Assembly (NCBI RefSeq): GCF_001187865.1
Contig: NZ_LGIT01000005.1
Location: 1 to 64,000 of the forward strand
Reading direction: 5' to 3'
Source: Klebsiella sp. RIT-PI-d
Lineage (GTDB): Bacteria > Pseudomonadota > Gammaproteobacteria > Enterobacterales > Enterobacteriaceae
Length of the DNA: 64,000 bases
A model generated the notes under the pieces. The model searched no databases and had not been told where the DNA came from. It saw only the letters and a list, made by a program, of their open reading frames with translations. Position 1 is the first letter of the stretch, and every line of letters starts with the position of its first letter. Shown here piece after piece: positions 50,542 to 60,274 of this stretch. Made by a program: the position numbers and the translations under genes.

Positions 50542-51009
50542 TCAACCCACCATATAAGTGGCAGTTGCGCTGGCGATATAGACCTGCTCTTCATTGTGTA
50601 ATTCCACCCGGGCGACAGCGACTTTATTCCCGGCTCGCAGCAATGAGCTGGTTGCGGTAAAGCGATTTCCGCGCCCCGGACGAAGGTAATCGACGCGCAG
50701 ATCGATGGTACCCATCCGCGAAAGGCGCTGACGTAGCTCTTCTTCGCTAATCGTGTCATGGCGGGTAAGCGTACTGCCGACACAGACCAGGCCGGCAGCC
50801 ACGTCCAGCGCCGAGGCAATAACACCGCCGTGCAGAATACTTTGCGCCCAGTTTCCCACCATCATCGGCTGGTTATTGAAACTGACCTGAGCGAACGCTT
50901 TCTCATAGCGATCCAGCTCCAGCCCAAGGGCGCGATTGAAAGGCATATGGTAGACGAAGATTTCGCCGACCAGACGAAGCGTCTCTTCAGCAGTAAGTGC
51001 AGATGACAT
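50542..51009 (-). CDS. yigI: Hotdog-fold thioesterase YigI
   Basis: A 155-residue hotdog protein of the 4HBT (PaaI) superfamily. The segment [18 protein letters not shown] contains the usual HGG motif around the active site. The E. coli homologue is an acyl-CoA thioesterase for medium and long chains. It stands alone, divergent from pldA. Confidence 0.92.
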   Translation of the reverse strand: MSSALTAEETLRLVGEIFVYHMPFNRALGLELDRYEKAFAQVSFNNQPMMVGNWAQSILHGGVIASALDVAAGLVCVGSTLTRHDTISEEELRQRLSRMGTIDLRVDYLRPGRGNRFTATSSLLRAGNKVAVARVELHNEEQVYIASATATYMVG

Positions 51010-51172
51010 AGCGAAGCCATTTCCTGATTGTTAATCATATGTTGATTTTATGATTGTAACTTGTTGGGTGGCAGCTCGGAATCAGCTTTGATAGGCATAA
51101 AAATGAGAAATAGGTAGAATGGATGTTAGTGAGTTACAGGCAAGCATAATAATTTTATTCAGGAGCACTCAA

Positions 51173-52048
51173 TTGAAGCGTAAGTCTTTGGCCCGGTTGA
51201 CCGCGTTCGCGGCGCTAGCGCCCTTTTTTGTCTGCGCGCAGGAGGCCACTGTTAAAAAGGTTCACGATGCGCCTGCGGTGCGGGGCAGTGTCATCGCTAA
51301 CCTTTTGCAGGAGCACGATAATCCTTTCACGCTGTATCCGTATGACTCAAACTATGTGCTTTACACATGGACCAGCGACCTTAATAAAGAAGCAATCAAC
51401 ACCTATAACTGGGCCGATAATGCGCGTAAAGATGAAGTGAAATTCCAGCTTAGTCTGGCATTCCCGTTCTGGCGCGGCATTCTTGGGCCGAATTCGGTGC
51501 TGGGCGCATCCTATACGCAAAAATCCTGGTGGCAGCTATCAAATAGCGGTGAGTCTTCGCCTTTTCGCGAGACAAACTACGAGCCGCAACTCTTTCTCGG
51601 TTTCGCCACCGATTATCGCCTCGGCGACTGGTCATTACGTGACGTAGAAGTCGGGTTTAACCATGACTCCAATGGTCGCTCCGATCCAACATCACGCAGC
51701 TGGAATCGCGCTTATACCCGTTTAATGGCGCAGAATGGTAACTGGCTGGTTGAAGTTAAACCCTGGTACGTCATAGGCAGTACGGATGACAATCCGGATA
51801 TCACAAAGTATATGGGGTATTATCAGCTTAAACTTGGGTATGAGATAGGTGATGCCATCCTGAGTGCGAAAGGTCAATATAACTGGAATACCGGCTATGG
51901 TGGCGCAGAGCTGGGCGTAAGCTACCCGGTAAGCAAGCATGTACGCCTTTATACTCAGGTGTACAGCGGCTACGGTGAGTCGCTCATTGATTATAACTTT
52001 AATCAAACGCGGGTCGGCGTGGGCGTAATGCTTAACGACCTCTTTTAA
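51173..52048 (+). CDS. pldA: Outer membrane phospholipase A1
   Basis: A 291-residue beta-barrel phospholipase that hydrolyses misplaced phospholipids in the outer leaflet. The active-site motif NHDSNGRSDPTS carries the catalytic His and Ser. The signal peptide ends at CAQ (about residue 23). The start is assigned to TTG 51173 because AGGAG lies 8-12 nt upstream and a signal peptide follows; the earlier ATG 51119 would put 18 extra residues before it. No later ATG could serve. Confidence 0.92.
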   Translation: MKRKSLARLTAFAALAPFFVCAQEATVKKVHDAPAVRGSVIANLLQEHDNPFTLYPYDSNYVLYTWTSDLNKEAINTYNWADNARKDEVKFQLSLAFPFWRGILGPNSVLGASYTQKSWWQLSNSGESSPFRETNYEPQLFLGFATDYRLGDWSLRDVEVGFNHDSNGRSDPTSRSWNRAYTRLMAQNGNWLVEVKPWYVIGSTDDNPDITKYMGYYQLKLGYEIGDAILSAKGQYNWNTGYGGAELGVSYPVSKHVRLYTQVYSGYGESLIDYNFNQTRVGVGVMLNDLF

Positions 52049-52153
52049 TTCACTGTAATTATTGCCTGGCGACATATTGATTTTGCAGGCGAATTTACAA
52101 AAAACCGGAAACAGCCTCGAATGATTGTGTGTCAGGCATTGCAGTTTCCCTCT

Positions 52154-52185
52154 CAGGCGCTGAAAATAGCGCCTGTTTTTATTTT
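52154..52185 (+). terminator. Terminator between pldA and recQ
   Basis: CAGGCGCT and AGCGCCTG form an 8-bp stem followed by TTTTTATTTT. It lies 18 nt before the recQ start, so it separates the transcripts or attenuates recQ. Confidence 0.85.
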
Positions 52186-52202
52186 AGGCGGTTGGAGTCG
52201 AT

Positions 52203-54029
52203 GTGGCGCAGGCGGAAGTATTGAATCAGGAGTCGCTGGCTAAACAGGTTTTACGGGAAACCTTTGGCTATCAGCAGTTTCGCCCCGGCCAGGAAGAGAT
52301 TATTCATACGGCGCTGGCGGGACGCGATTGTCTGGTTGTTATGCCTACGGGCGGCGGTAAATCGCTGTGCTATCAGATCCCTGCTCTTCTGCTCGACGGG
52401 CTGACCGTGGTGGTCTCTCCACTGATTTCGCTGATGAAAGACCAGGTCGATCAGCTACTGGCAAACGGGGTATCAGCCGCCTGTTTGAATTCAACGCAAA
52501 CGCGCGAGCAGCAACAGCAGGTGATGGCGGGCTGTCGAAACGGCGAAATTCGTTTGCTCTATATTGCACCAGAACGCCTGATGCTGGATAACTTTCTTGA
52601 TCATCTCGGGCACTGGAATCCGGTGATGCTCGCCGTCGATGAAGCGCACTGTATTTCCCAGTGGGGCCATGATTTCCGCCCGGAATATGCCCTCCTCGGC
52701 CATCTTCGCCAGCGTTTTCCTGCGCTGCCGTTTATGGCATTAACCGCAACAGCGGACGATACTACCCGGCTGGATATTGTCAGACTGCTGGGGCTTAACG
52801 ATCCGCTCATTCAAATCAGCAGCTTCGACCGCCCGAATATTCGTTACATGCTGATGGAAAAGTTCAAGCCTCTCGATCAGCTGCTGCGCTATGCCCAGGA
52901 GCAGCGCGGCAAGTGCGGTATTATCTACTGTAACAGCCGGGCAAAAGTAGAGGACACCGCCGCGCGTCTGCAAAGCCGTGGTTTTAGTGCCGCAGCGTAT
53001 CACGCCGGGCTGGAACACACCGTGCGTGCTGAGGTGCAGGAGAAATTCCAGCGCGATGATTTGCAAATCGTGGTAGCGACCGTGGCCTTCGGTATGGGTA
53101 TTAATAAACCCAACGTGCGTTTTGTCGTGCATTTCGACATCCCGCGTAATATTGAATCCTACTATCAGGAGACCGGACGCGCCGGACGTGACGGACTGCC
53201 AGCGGAAGCGATGTTATTTTACGATCCGGCAGACATGGCCTGGCTGCGCCGCTGTCTGGAAGAGAAGCCTGCCGGACAACTTCAGGATATTGAACGCCAT
53301 AAACTGAACGCAATGGGCGCGTTCGCCGAGGCACAAACCTGCCGTCGTCTGGTATTGCTCAATTATTTCGGTGAAGGTCGTCAGGCTGCGTGCGGCAACT
53401 GCGATATTTGTCTCGACCCGCCGAAACAGTACGACGGTTCTAACGATGCTCAGGTGGCGCTTTCAACCGTCGGGCGCGTTAACCAGCGTTTTGGAATGGG
53501 CTATGTGGTAGAGGTGATCCGCGGCGCGAATAATCAGCGCATCCGCGAATTCGATCACGATAAACTAAAAGTCTATGGCATGGGACGCGACAAAAGCCAC
53601 GAACACTGGGTCAGCGTGATCCGCCAGCTTATTCACCTTGGCATGGTGACGCAAAACATCGCCCAGCACTCTGCCCTGCAATTAACGGATGCCGCGCGTC
53701 CCATATTGCGCGGTGAGCCGCTTATGCTCGCCGTGCCGCGTGTTATCGCCCTGAAACCGCGCGTGATGCAGAAAGCGGCAGTAGGCAATTACGATCGCAA
53801 GTTATTTGCCAAGCTGCGTAAGTTGCGTAAGGCCATCGCTGACGAAGAAAATATTCCGCCTTACGTGGTCTTTAACGACGCAACGCTTATCGAAATGGCC
53901 GAGCAGATGCCGCTTTCACCCAGCGAAATGCTCAGCGTCAACGGCGTTGGCGTACGTAAACTGGAGCGTTTTGGTAAAGAGTTTATGGCGCTCATCCGCT
54001 CGCACGTGGATGGTGATGACGATGAGTAG
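52203..54029 (+). CDS. recQ: ATP-dependent DNA helicase RecQ
   Basis: A 608-residue SF2 helicase with motif I TGGGKS, motif II DEAH, a zinc-binding region with cysteines (CRRLVLLNYFGEGRQAACGNCDIC), a winged-helix domain and a C-terminal HRDC domain. It unwinds recombination intermediates in the RecF pathway. The start is GTG 52203 with GGAG upstream. E. coli RecQ has 609 residues. Confidence 0.97.
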   Translation: MAQAEVLNQESLAKQVLRETFGYQQFRPGQEEIIHTALAGRDCLVVMPTGGGKSLCYQIPALLLDGLTVVVSPLISLMKDQVDQLLANGVSAACLNSTQTREQQQQVMAGCRNGEIRLLYIAPERLMLDNFLDHLGHWNPVMLAVDEAHCISQWGHDFRPEYALLGHLRQRFPALPFMALTATADDTTRLDIVRLLGLNDPLIQISSFDRPNIRYMLMEKFKPLDQLLRYAQEQRGKCGIIYCNSRAKVEDTAARLQSRGFSAAAYHAGLEHTVRAEVQEKFQRDDLQIVVATVAFGMGINKPNVRFVVHFDIPRNIESYYQETGRAGRDGLPAEAMLFYDPADMAWLRRCLEEKPAGQLQDIERHKLNAMGAFAEAQTCRRLVLLNYFGEGRQAACGNCDICLDPPKQYDGSNDAQVALSTVGRVNQRFGMGYVVEVIRGANNQRIREFDHDKLKVYGMGRDKSHEHWVSVIRQLIHLGMVTQNIAQHSALQLTDAARPILRGEPLMLAVPRVIALKPRVMQKAAVGNYDRKLFAKLRKLRKAIADEENIPPYVVFNDATLIEMAEQMPLSPSEMLSVNGVGVRKLERFGKEFMALIRSHVDGDDDE

Positions 54030-54089
54030 TCAGCCGACTCAAAAAGTGGCAGGATGATAGCTCACTAACCATTTCCTCGTGAGTTAATC

Positions 54090-54710
54090 ATGTTGATGTT
54101 ATTCCTCACCGTGGCTTTTGTGCATTTTATTGCCCTGATGAGCCCCGGCCCTGACTTTTTCTTTGTCTCCCAAACGGCTGTCAGCCGCTCCCGTAAAGAA
54201 GCCATGATGGGCGTATTGGGTATTACCTGTGGCGTCATGGTGTGGGCAGGCGTCGCCCTGTTGGGCCTGCATCTGATCCTCGAAAAAATGGCCTGGCTGC
54301 ATAACATTATTATGGTGGGTGGTGGTCTGTATCTTTGCTGGATGGGCTATCAGATGCTGCGCGGCGCGTTGAAAAAAGACGCCGTCGATGCGCCAGCGCC
54401 GAAGGTTGAACTGGCGGCAAGCGGGCGCAGTTTCCTCAAAGGATTAATGACCAATCTGGCCAATCCCAAAGCGATTATTTACTTCGGCTCCGTTTTCTCG
54501 CTTTTTGTTAGCGACAGTGTAGGCGCGCCTGAGCGCTGGGGCATTTTTGTGTTAATCGCCATTGAAACGCTGGCGTGGTTTACGCTGGTTGCCAGTCTGT
54601 TTGCGCTACCGACTATGCGTCGCGGCTATCAGCGTCTGGCGAAATGGATTGATGGGTTTGCCGGCGTGTTGTTTGCAGGCTTCGGTATTCACCTGATTAT
54701 TTCGCGCTAA
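54090..54710 (+). CDS. rhtC: Threonine exporter RhtC
   Basis: A 206-residue LysE/RhtB-family exporter with six predicted membrane segments that pumps out L-threonine. The N-terminal ALMSPGPDFFFVSQ is the family hallmark. Length equals E. coli RhtC. It is followed by a terminator, then the inserted Rpn gene. Confidence 0.96.
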   Translation: MLMLFLTVAFVHFIALMSPGPDFFFVSQTAVSRSRKEAMMGVLGITCGVMVWAGVALLGLHLILEKMAWLHNIIMVGGGLYLCWMGYQMLRGALKKDAVDAPAPKVELAASGRSFLKGLMTNLANPKAIIYFGSVFSLFVSDSVGAPERWGIFVLIAIETLAWFTLVASLFALPTMRRGYQRLAKWIDGFAGVLFAGFGIHLIISR

Positions 54711-54715
54711 CAACC

Positions 54716-54749
54716 GGCCCACCCGGCATTTATCGGGTGGGTCATTTTT
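54716..54749 (+). terminator. Terminator after rhtC
   Basis: CCCACCCG and CGGGTGGG make a stem followed by TCATTTTTA. It lies at the 3' end of the convergent Rpn-family gene. Confidence 0.85.
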
Positions 54750-55632
54750 ACTGTTCAAGCTGCTGCAGTTCGTCCTGTGACAGGCCGGTGATTTCCACGA
54801 TCGTGGCTTTATTCATACCATGCTCTAGCATGGATTTTGCCACCTCCAGAAGGGTGTTACGCTTACCCTGCTGGATGCCCTCCTGAAGCAATTCTTCTGC
54901 CATGGTCATCAGTGTCTCTCCATGTTTCGGCACCCGCTGTGCCAGTTCGTATAATAACGGTTGAATACTCTTTTTTTCTCCTGCAAGCATCATGTAGTTT
55001 ACCAGCGCCATTATTTGTTGTCTGCTCATCTGCTCCATCATCAAAAGCTCAGCAAGCAGGTCCAGCAGACGGAGCATGTCACGCCGGCGAATATGCTTTT
55101 GCACCAGCGTTAATGCCGCCATGCTGCGGTGAAGCATGATGTCATCGTCAGGGATAACGGTAATATCTACCAGCGGAAATGCACCACCGTACACATGTCG
55201 GGCAATCATTGGGTCGTGAAAATCATCAAGCCAGTTCATTGAGTATGGATAAGGACTGCGTTCACCCTGGTAAAACAAAACAGGAATAACCAGCGGTAAT
55301 CGGGTATGCCCTGCCTCCAGGTGGCGCTGCATGGCCGCGATGGCATAACGTATCAGGCGAAACGCCATATGCTTGTCGGGCGAACTTTGATGCTCAATTA
55401 CTATATGTATATAGCCCTGGCCGTCAGCGGTCGTCAGCGAATAGAGAATATCGCTGTAATACTGGCGTAAATCATCTTCGACAAAGCTACTGGACTCCAG
55501 CTGCAATGTACTAAGGTCGCAAAGGCTAAGTAACTTCGCAGGTAGGTGTAACTGGATAAAATCTCGCGCTGTTTCAACCTGTGAGAGAAAGGTTTTGAAA
55601 ACCGCATCATGCGGTGTAGTGGCTTTTGCCAT
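54748..55632 (-). CDS. Rpn-family recombination-promoting nuclease
   Basis: A 294-residue protein of the RpnA-E (YhgA-like, putative transposase) family. These are PD-(D/E)XK nucleases that cut DNA and raise recA-independent recombination in E. coli. The N-terminal nuclease core contains KATTPHDAVFKTFL, DDLRQYYSDILYSL (catalytic Asp) and IHIVIEHQSS (Glu and Gln). The C-terminal helices (LLQEGIQQGKRNTLLEVAKSML) are typical. The start ATG 55632 gives MAKATTPH, the family start. It lies between rhtC and rhtB, where E. coli K-12 has no gene. No flanking inverted repeats were seen. Confidence 0.9.
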   Translation of the reverse strand: MAKATTPHDAVFKTFLSQVETARDFIQLHLPAKLLSLCDLSTLQLESSSFVEDDLRQYYSDILYSLTTADGQGYIHIVIEHQSSPDKHMAFRLIRYAIAAMQRHLEAGHTRLPLVIPVLFYQGERSPYPYSMNWLDDFHDPMIARHVYGGAFPLVDITVIPDDDIMLHRSMAALTLVQKHIRRRDMLRLLDLLAELLMMEQMSRQQIMALVNYMMLAGEKKSIQPLLYELAQRVPKHGETLMTMAEELLQEGIQQGKRNTLLEVAKSMLEHGMNKATIVEITGLSQDELQQLEQ

Positions 55633-55786
55633 GTTGTGCCGTCCCTGTATAACGATCCTGGACGGCATTCTGGCACTGGTCAGGCAGGTCGGCTACGCGG
55701 AAAGAAAATGTCTTTCACCGCTTGCGATGTATCCCGCAACGTTATGCGACTCGCGGCAACATATTAATGGAAAATGCGCGCTCTCT
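55633..55786. other. rpn-rhtB intergenic region
   Basis: About 150 bp, holding the promoter of the Rpn gene on the minus strand and the end of rhtB. No target-site duplication or inverted repeat is evident. It looks like a simple insertion scar, but I cannot define the ends. Confidence 0.4.
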
Positions 55787-56407
55787 TCAGGCGTGGCGGG
55801 CTGAAGCCAGCAGCGCGCCTATCATCATAAACAGCGAACCGAATACCCGATTCATGGCCTTCATCTGCTTTGGTCCCTTGATCCACGCAGCGATGTGCTT
55901 TGCCAGGGTGGCGTAACCAATCATCACAATGATATCGACGACAACAGTGGTGACGCCAAGCACCACATACTGCGCAATCTGCGGCTGCGCGGGCATAATA
56001 AACTGGGGAAACAGTGCGGCCAGGAAAACAATGCTCTTGGGATTGGTCAGATTGACGAAGACCGCCCGTTTAAACAGTCGTCCGCGCGATTGCGATTGTG
56101 CGAGTGTATTAAGATCCAGCGAGCCTGCCGTACGCCACTGTTGAATGCCGAGCCAGATAAGATACGCGGCACCTGCCCATTTCAGGATCTCAAACGCCAG
56201 CAGAGAACGTGAAAATAGCGTCCCGAGACCTACGCCTACCAGCACAATATGAATACCCAGCCCGGTTTGTAAACCGGCAATCGAGGCCGCGGCACCGCGA
56301 TAGCCATGACTGATGGCGGTGGTCATAGTATTGATGGCGCCAGAGCCCGGTGAAAGGCTAAGAATTATTGATGTTAGCAGATAGGCAAACCACCATTCGA
56401 AAGTCAT
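55787..56407 (-). CDS. rhtB: Homoserine/homoserine lactone exporter RhtB
   Basis: A 206-residue LysE/RhtB-family exporter with six membrane segments. It exports homoserine, homoserine lactone and threonine. The region [21 protein letters not shown] is the family hallmark. It is divergent from pldB. Confidence 0.95.
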   Translation of the reverse strand: MTFEWWFAYLLTSIILSLSPGSGAINTMTTAISHGYRGAAASIAGLQTGLGIHIVLVGVGLGTLFSRSLLAFEILKWAGAAYLIWLGIQQWRTAGSLDLNTLAQSQSRGRLFKRAVFVNLTNPKSIVFLAALFPQFIMPAQPQIAQYVVLGVTTVVVDIIVMIGYATLAKHIAAWIKGPKQMKAMNRVFGSLFMMIGALLASARHA

Positions 56408-56517
56408 GAGAAATTCCCTGCGTGTTTATTTTTATGCCACAATAACCTGGTGTCGTCGCGTTGTGCGATGAATCATATAAAAAACGATTTTACACGGTGA
56501 GCAGGGGTGGAAACCCG

Positions 56518-57510
56518 ATGTTTCGGCAAAAAAGGAACTGGGAAACGAGAGAAAACGCGTTTGCGGCTTTTTCTATGGGGCCGCTAACTGATTTCTGGCG
56601 GCAACGGGAGGAGGCGGAATTTACCGGTGTAGATAACATCCCGGTTCGCTTTGTGCGTTTTCATGCGCCGGAAAATGACCGCGTTATCGTGGTTTGTCCG
56701 GGCCGAATCGAAAGCTACGTGAAATATGCAGAACTGGCCTATGACCTGTTCCACATGGGATTTGATGTGCTCATCATCGACCATCGGGGGCAAGGGCATT
56801 CAGGCCGTATGCTATCGGATACGCATCGCGGCCATGTGGTTAATTTTAGCGACTACGTTGACGATTTTGCCGCATTCTGGGAGCAGGAAGTCCAGCCAGG
56901 CCCCTGGCGTAAGCGTTATATTCTGGCGCACTCGATGGGCGGGACTATTGCTACACTATTTTTACAGCGTACGCCGGGCGCCTGTGACGCTATTGCGCTA
57001 TGCGCGCCGATGTTCGGTATTATCATTCATCTGCCGGACTGGATGGTACGGCAGATCCTCGACTGGGCTGAGGGCCATCAGCGTTTTCGGGAGAGCTACG
57101 CGCTGGGAACCGGGCGCTGGCACGCGCTGCCGTTTAGCGTTAACGTACTAACCCACAGTCGCGCACGCTACCGGCGCAACCTGCGTTTTTATGCGGATGA
57201 GCCAAAATTACGCATGGGTGGACCTACTCATCACTGGGTACGGGAAGGCATTCTGGCGGGTGAGCAGGTCCTGGCTGGCGCAGGTGATGACGCCACTCCG
57301 ATGCTGCTGCTTCAGGCGGAAGAAGAGCGCGTTGTCGATAATCGCGTTCACGACCGTTTCTGTACTATTCGCGCCGCGGCGGGCCATCCTTGCGAGGGAG
57401 GTAAACCGCTTGTCATAGAAGGCGCATATCATGAGATCCTGTTTGAAAAGGACGCCATGCGCTCAGTCGCGCTACATGCCATCGTCGACTTTTTCGATCG
57501 ACACCATTGA
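56518..57510 (+). CDS. pldB: Lysophospholipase L2
   Basis: A 330-residue alpha/beta hydrolase that removes the fatty acid of lysophospholipids. The nucleophile elbow is AHSMGG, and DHRGQGHSGR and a C-terminal EGAYHEILFEKD histidine complete the fold. The start ATG 56518 (MFRQKRNW) has GGGGTGG upstream and matches E. coli PldB. An earlier in-frame ATG is unlikely. It is 34 nt upstream of yigL. Confidence 0.94.
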   Translation: MFRQKRNWETRENAFAAFSMGPLTDFWRQREEAEFTGVDNIPVRFVRFHAPENDRVIVVCPGRIESYVKYAELAYDLFHMGFDVLIIDHRGQGHSGRMLSDTHRGHVVNFSDYVDDFAAFWEQEVQPGPWRKRYILAHSMGGTIATLFLQRTPGACDAIALCAPMFGIIIHLPDWMVRQILDWAEGHQRFRESYALGTGRWHALPFSVNVLTHSRARYRRNLRFYADEPKLRMGGPTHHWVREGILAGEQVLAGAGDDATPMLLLQAEEERVVDNRVHDRFCTIRAAAGHPCEGGKPLVIEGAYHEILFEKDAMRSVALHAIVDFFDRHH

Positions 57511-57544
57511 TTACTCCTTTACTGACCAGAGGTTGAATTTTCTT

Positions 57545-58345
57545 ATGTATCAGGTTGTTGCATCCGATTTAGATGGTACGCTACTCTCTCCCGACCACCG
57601 TTTGTCTCCTTTTGCTAAAGAAACGCTAAAGCTGCTGACTGCGCAGGGCGTTAACTTTGTTTTTGCCACCGGTCGCCACCATATTGATGTCGGGCAAATT
57701 CGCGACGCCCTTGAAATTAAAGCGTATATGATCACCTCAAACGGTGCGCGGGTGCATGATACTGACGGTAATCTGGTTTTTACGCATAATCTGGACAGCG
57801 ATATTGCTGCCGATCTTTTCGGCGTGGTGCATACCAATCCGGATATCGTGACCAACGTTTATCGCGATGATGAGTGGTTTATGAATCGCCATCGTCCCGA
57901 AGAGATGCGGTTTTTTAAAGAAGCAATCTTCAACTATACGCTGTATGAGCCGGGGCTGCTGGAGCCGCAAGGGATCAGCAAGGTGTTTTTCACCAGCCCC
58001 GATCATGAACAGCTTTTGCCGCTTGAGCAGGCCATTAATGCCCGCTGGGGCGATCGGGTGAACGTGAGTTTCTCCACGCTGACCTGTCTGGAAGTGATGG
58101 CGGGCGGCGTATCGAAAGGACATGCGCTGGAGGCCGTTGCTGGCGCAATGGGATACGGGTTACAGGATTGTATTGCGTTTGGTGATGGCATGAATGATGC
58201 GGAGATGCTCAGCATGGCGGGCAAAGGTTGCATTATGTCTAATGCGCACCAGCGCCTGAAAGATATGTACCCTAAGCTGGAAGTGATTGGCACCAACGCC
58301 GATAACGCCGTGCCGGTATATTTACGCCAGCTTTATCTCAAGTGA
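57545..58345 (+). CDS. yigL: HAD-family sugar phosphatase YigL
   Basis: A 266-residue Cof-type HAD phosphatase with motif I DLDGTLLS (8-15) and motif IV GDGMNDAEML. In Salmonella and E. coli, YigL dephosphorylates glucose-6-phosphate and related sugars during SgrS-mediated sugar-phosphate stress; SgrS stabilises the yigL part of the pldB-yigL mRNA. The start ATG 57545 gives the E. coli length. Confidence 0.95.
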   Translation: MYQVVASDLDGTLLSPDHRLSPFAKETLKLLTAQGVNFVFATGRHHIDVGQIRDALEIKAYMITSNGARVHDTDGNLVFTHNLDSDIAADLFGVVHTNPDIVTNVYRDDEWFMNRHRPEEMRFFKEAIFNYTLYEPGLLEPQGISKVFFTSPDHEQLLPLEQAINARWGDRVNVSFSTLTCLEVMAGGVSKGHALEAVAGAMGYGLQDCIAFGDGMNDAEMLSMAGKGCIMSNAHQRLKDMYPKLEVIGTNADNAVPVYLRQLYLK

Positions 58346-58416
58346 TTATTTATTAGTCAGTTGTCAACCTCTCTCTTCGCTACAATGGGTGATCTTTACT
58401 CTGTGAGACATTCATT

Positions 58417-59316
58417 GTGGCGCTTCTTATTATCACCACTATTTTGTGGGCTTTCTCTTTCAGCCTGTTTGGCGAGTATGTTGCCGGGCATGTAGACAGC
58501 TATTTCGCGGTGCTGGTCCGTGTCGGGCTGGCTGCACTGGTATTCCTGCCGTTTCTGCGCACCCGCGGACACAGTGCAAAAACACTTGGCCTGTATATGC
58601 TGGTTGGCGCGATGCAGTTAGGCATTATGTACATGTTAAGCTTCCGGGCTTACCTGTATCTGACCGTTTCTGAACTGCTGCTGTTTACCGTGCTGACGCC
58701 GCTGTATATCACGCTGATTTACGATCTGATGAGTAAACGCCCTTTACGCTGGGGTTACCTGTTTAGCGCGCTGCTGGCAGTGATTGGCGCAGGGATTATT
58801 CGTTATAACCAGGTTACCGATCATTTCTGGACCGGGCTGCTGCTGGTACAGCTTTCCAACATCAGTTTTGCTATCGGCATGGTGGGATATAAGCGCCTGA
58901 TGGAAACCCGGCCGATGCCACAGCATAACGCCTTCGCCTGGTTTTACGTGGGCGCGCTTCTGGTGGCGATAGTGGGATGGTCGCTACTGGGGAATGCCCA
59001 GAAAATGCCGGAAACTCCGCTGCAATGGAGCATTCTGGTCTTCCTTGGGGTTGTGGCCTCGGGGATTGGCTATTTTATGTGGAACGTCGGCGCAACGCAG
59101 GTGGATGCCGGCACCCTGGGCATCATGAACAATATGCATGTCCCGGCGGGACTGCTGGTCAATCTGGCCATCTGGCATCAACAACCGCACTGGCCGACGT
59201 TTATTACGGGTGCGGTTGTGATCCTGATTTCACTGTGGGTGCATCGCTGCTGGGTCGCTCCGCGCTCCGGACAAACGGCAGATGATCGCAGGCATGATTC
59301 CGCGCCGAGCGAATAA
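58417..59316 (+). CDS. bioP: Biotin transporter BioP (YigM)
   Basis: A 299-residue EamA-family protein with ten predicted membrane segments. The E. coli homologue YigM is the biotin uptake transporter. The start is GTG 58417. The last 113 bp overlap, antisense, the 3' end of metR (59204-59316); both proteins have the usual family length, so neither end looks truncated. Confidence 0.92.
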   Translation: MALLIITTILWAFSFSLFGEYVAGHVDSYFAVLVRVGLAALVFLPFLRTRGHSAKTLGLYMLVGAMQLGIMYMLSFRAYLYLTVSELLLFTVLTPLYITLIYDLMSKRPLRWGYLFSALLAVIGAGIIRYNQVTDHFWTGLLLVQLSNISFAIGMVGYKRLMETRPMPQHNAFAWFYVGALLVAIVGWSLLGNAQKMPETPLQWSILVFLGVVASGIGYFMWNVGATQVDAGTLGIMNNMHVPAGLLVNLAIWHQQPHWPTFITGAVVILISLWVHRCWVAPRSGQTADDRRHDSAPSE

Positions 59317-60157
59317 ACGCCTCGACTACCGGCTGGCGCTGTTCGCCGTCGCGCACGGCGGCGTACAGCCGGCTCCATAATCCCTCGCCCAGGGTCCTGG
59401 TCGCCACCAGACCCTGGCGTTCAAAACTCTCCACCACCCAGTGCGGCAGCGCGGCCACACCCATCCGGGCTGCCACCATCTGAATCAGCAGCAATGTATT
59501 ATCCACGCTTTTTAACTGCGGACTAATACCTGCGGGTTGCAGGAAATGTCGCCAGACGTCGAGTCGGCTGCGCTGTACCGGATAAATCAGCAGGGTTTCG
59601 CAGGCTAAATCTTCCGGTGTGATGCGGGCTTTTGCTGCCAGCGGATGATCCGGAGCCAGTACCAGACGCACCTCAAAATCAAACATTGGCGAATAATGCA
59701 GACCGCTGCGCGGCAGAATGTCAGAGGTCATCACCAGATCCAGTTCGCTTTGCTGTAGCGCGGGCTGCGGATCAAACGTCACGCCGGATTTAAAATCCAT
59801 CTCCACCTGCGGCCATTTCGCGCGAAAATTTTCAAGCGCCGGGGTTAACCATTGAATACAGCTATGGCATTCAATAGCGATCCGCAACGTGGTTTGCTGC
59901 GGCTCATTACACGCCTGCAGCGCCCGGCTGATTTGCGGCAGAATTTGATTGGCCAGTTGCAATAATACCTCGCCCTGCGGCGTGAAGCGTAACGGCTGGC
60001 TTTTACGGACAAATAAGCGAAAGCCAAGGCGCTGTTCCAGATCGCTGAACTGGTGCGAGAGAGCTGACTGGGTCTGATGCAACGTGGCTGCTGCCGCAGC
60101 CAGCGATCCGCAGCTTCGCAACGCTTGTAGCGTTTTCAGATGTTTAATCTCGATCAT
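59204..60157 (-). CDS. metR: LysR-type regulator MetR
   Basis: A 317-residue LysR regulator that activates metE and others with homocysteine as coregulator. The N-terminal helix-turn-helix is in [25 protein letters not shown]. It is divergent from metE and overlaps bioP tail to tail by 113 bp. Length equals E. coli MetR. Confidence 0.95.
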   Translation of the reverse strand: MIEIKHLKTLQALRSCGSLAAAAATLHQTQSALSHQFSDLEQRLGFRLFVRKSQPLRFTPQGEVLLQLANQILPQISRALQACNEPQQTTLRIAIECHSCIQWLTPALENFRAKWPQVEMDFKSGVTFDPQPALQQSELDLVMTSDILPRSGLHYSPMFDFEVRLVLAPDHPLAAKARITPEDLACETLLIYPVQRSRLDVWRHFLQPAGISPQLKSVDNTLLLIQMVAARMGVAALPHWVVESFERQGLVATRTLGEGLWSRLYAAVRDGEQRQPVVEAFIRSARNHACDHLPFVRSAERPSSDAPTVKSGSQPHP

Positions 60158-60252
60158 GAAAGTCCTTCACTTCAGCATGAATAAATTGCGCTTGAGCAAT
60201 ATACAGTACCTTCACATTATGGATGTGTAAACATCTGGACGGCTAAATACTA
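60157..60252. promoter_or_regulatory. metR-metE divergent control region
   Basis: The MetR site TGAA-AGTCC-TTCA lies at 60157-60169, over the metR start. A metE promoter is predicted as TTGAGC (60192-60197), 17 bp, CATTAT (60215-60220). Tandem 8-bp MetJ-type boxes, about GGATGTGT, AAACATCT and GGACGGCT (60221-60244), fit AGACGTCT with two mismatches in the better units. MetJ-SAM repression and MetR activation are thus both expected. Confidence 0.65.
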
Positions 60253-60274
60253 AAAATTCCATAAGGGGCATATC

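Noticed and set aside
54716-55786. Insertion sequence carrying the Rpn-family gene
   Set aside because: No terminal inverted repeats or target duplication could be seen, and the Rpn product is a nuclease not a DDE transposase, so a mobile element is not supported.
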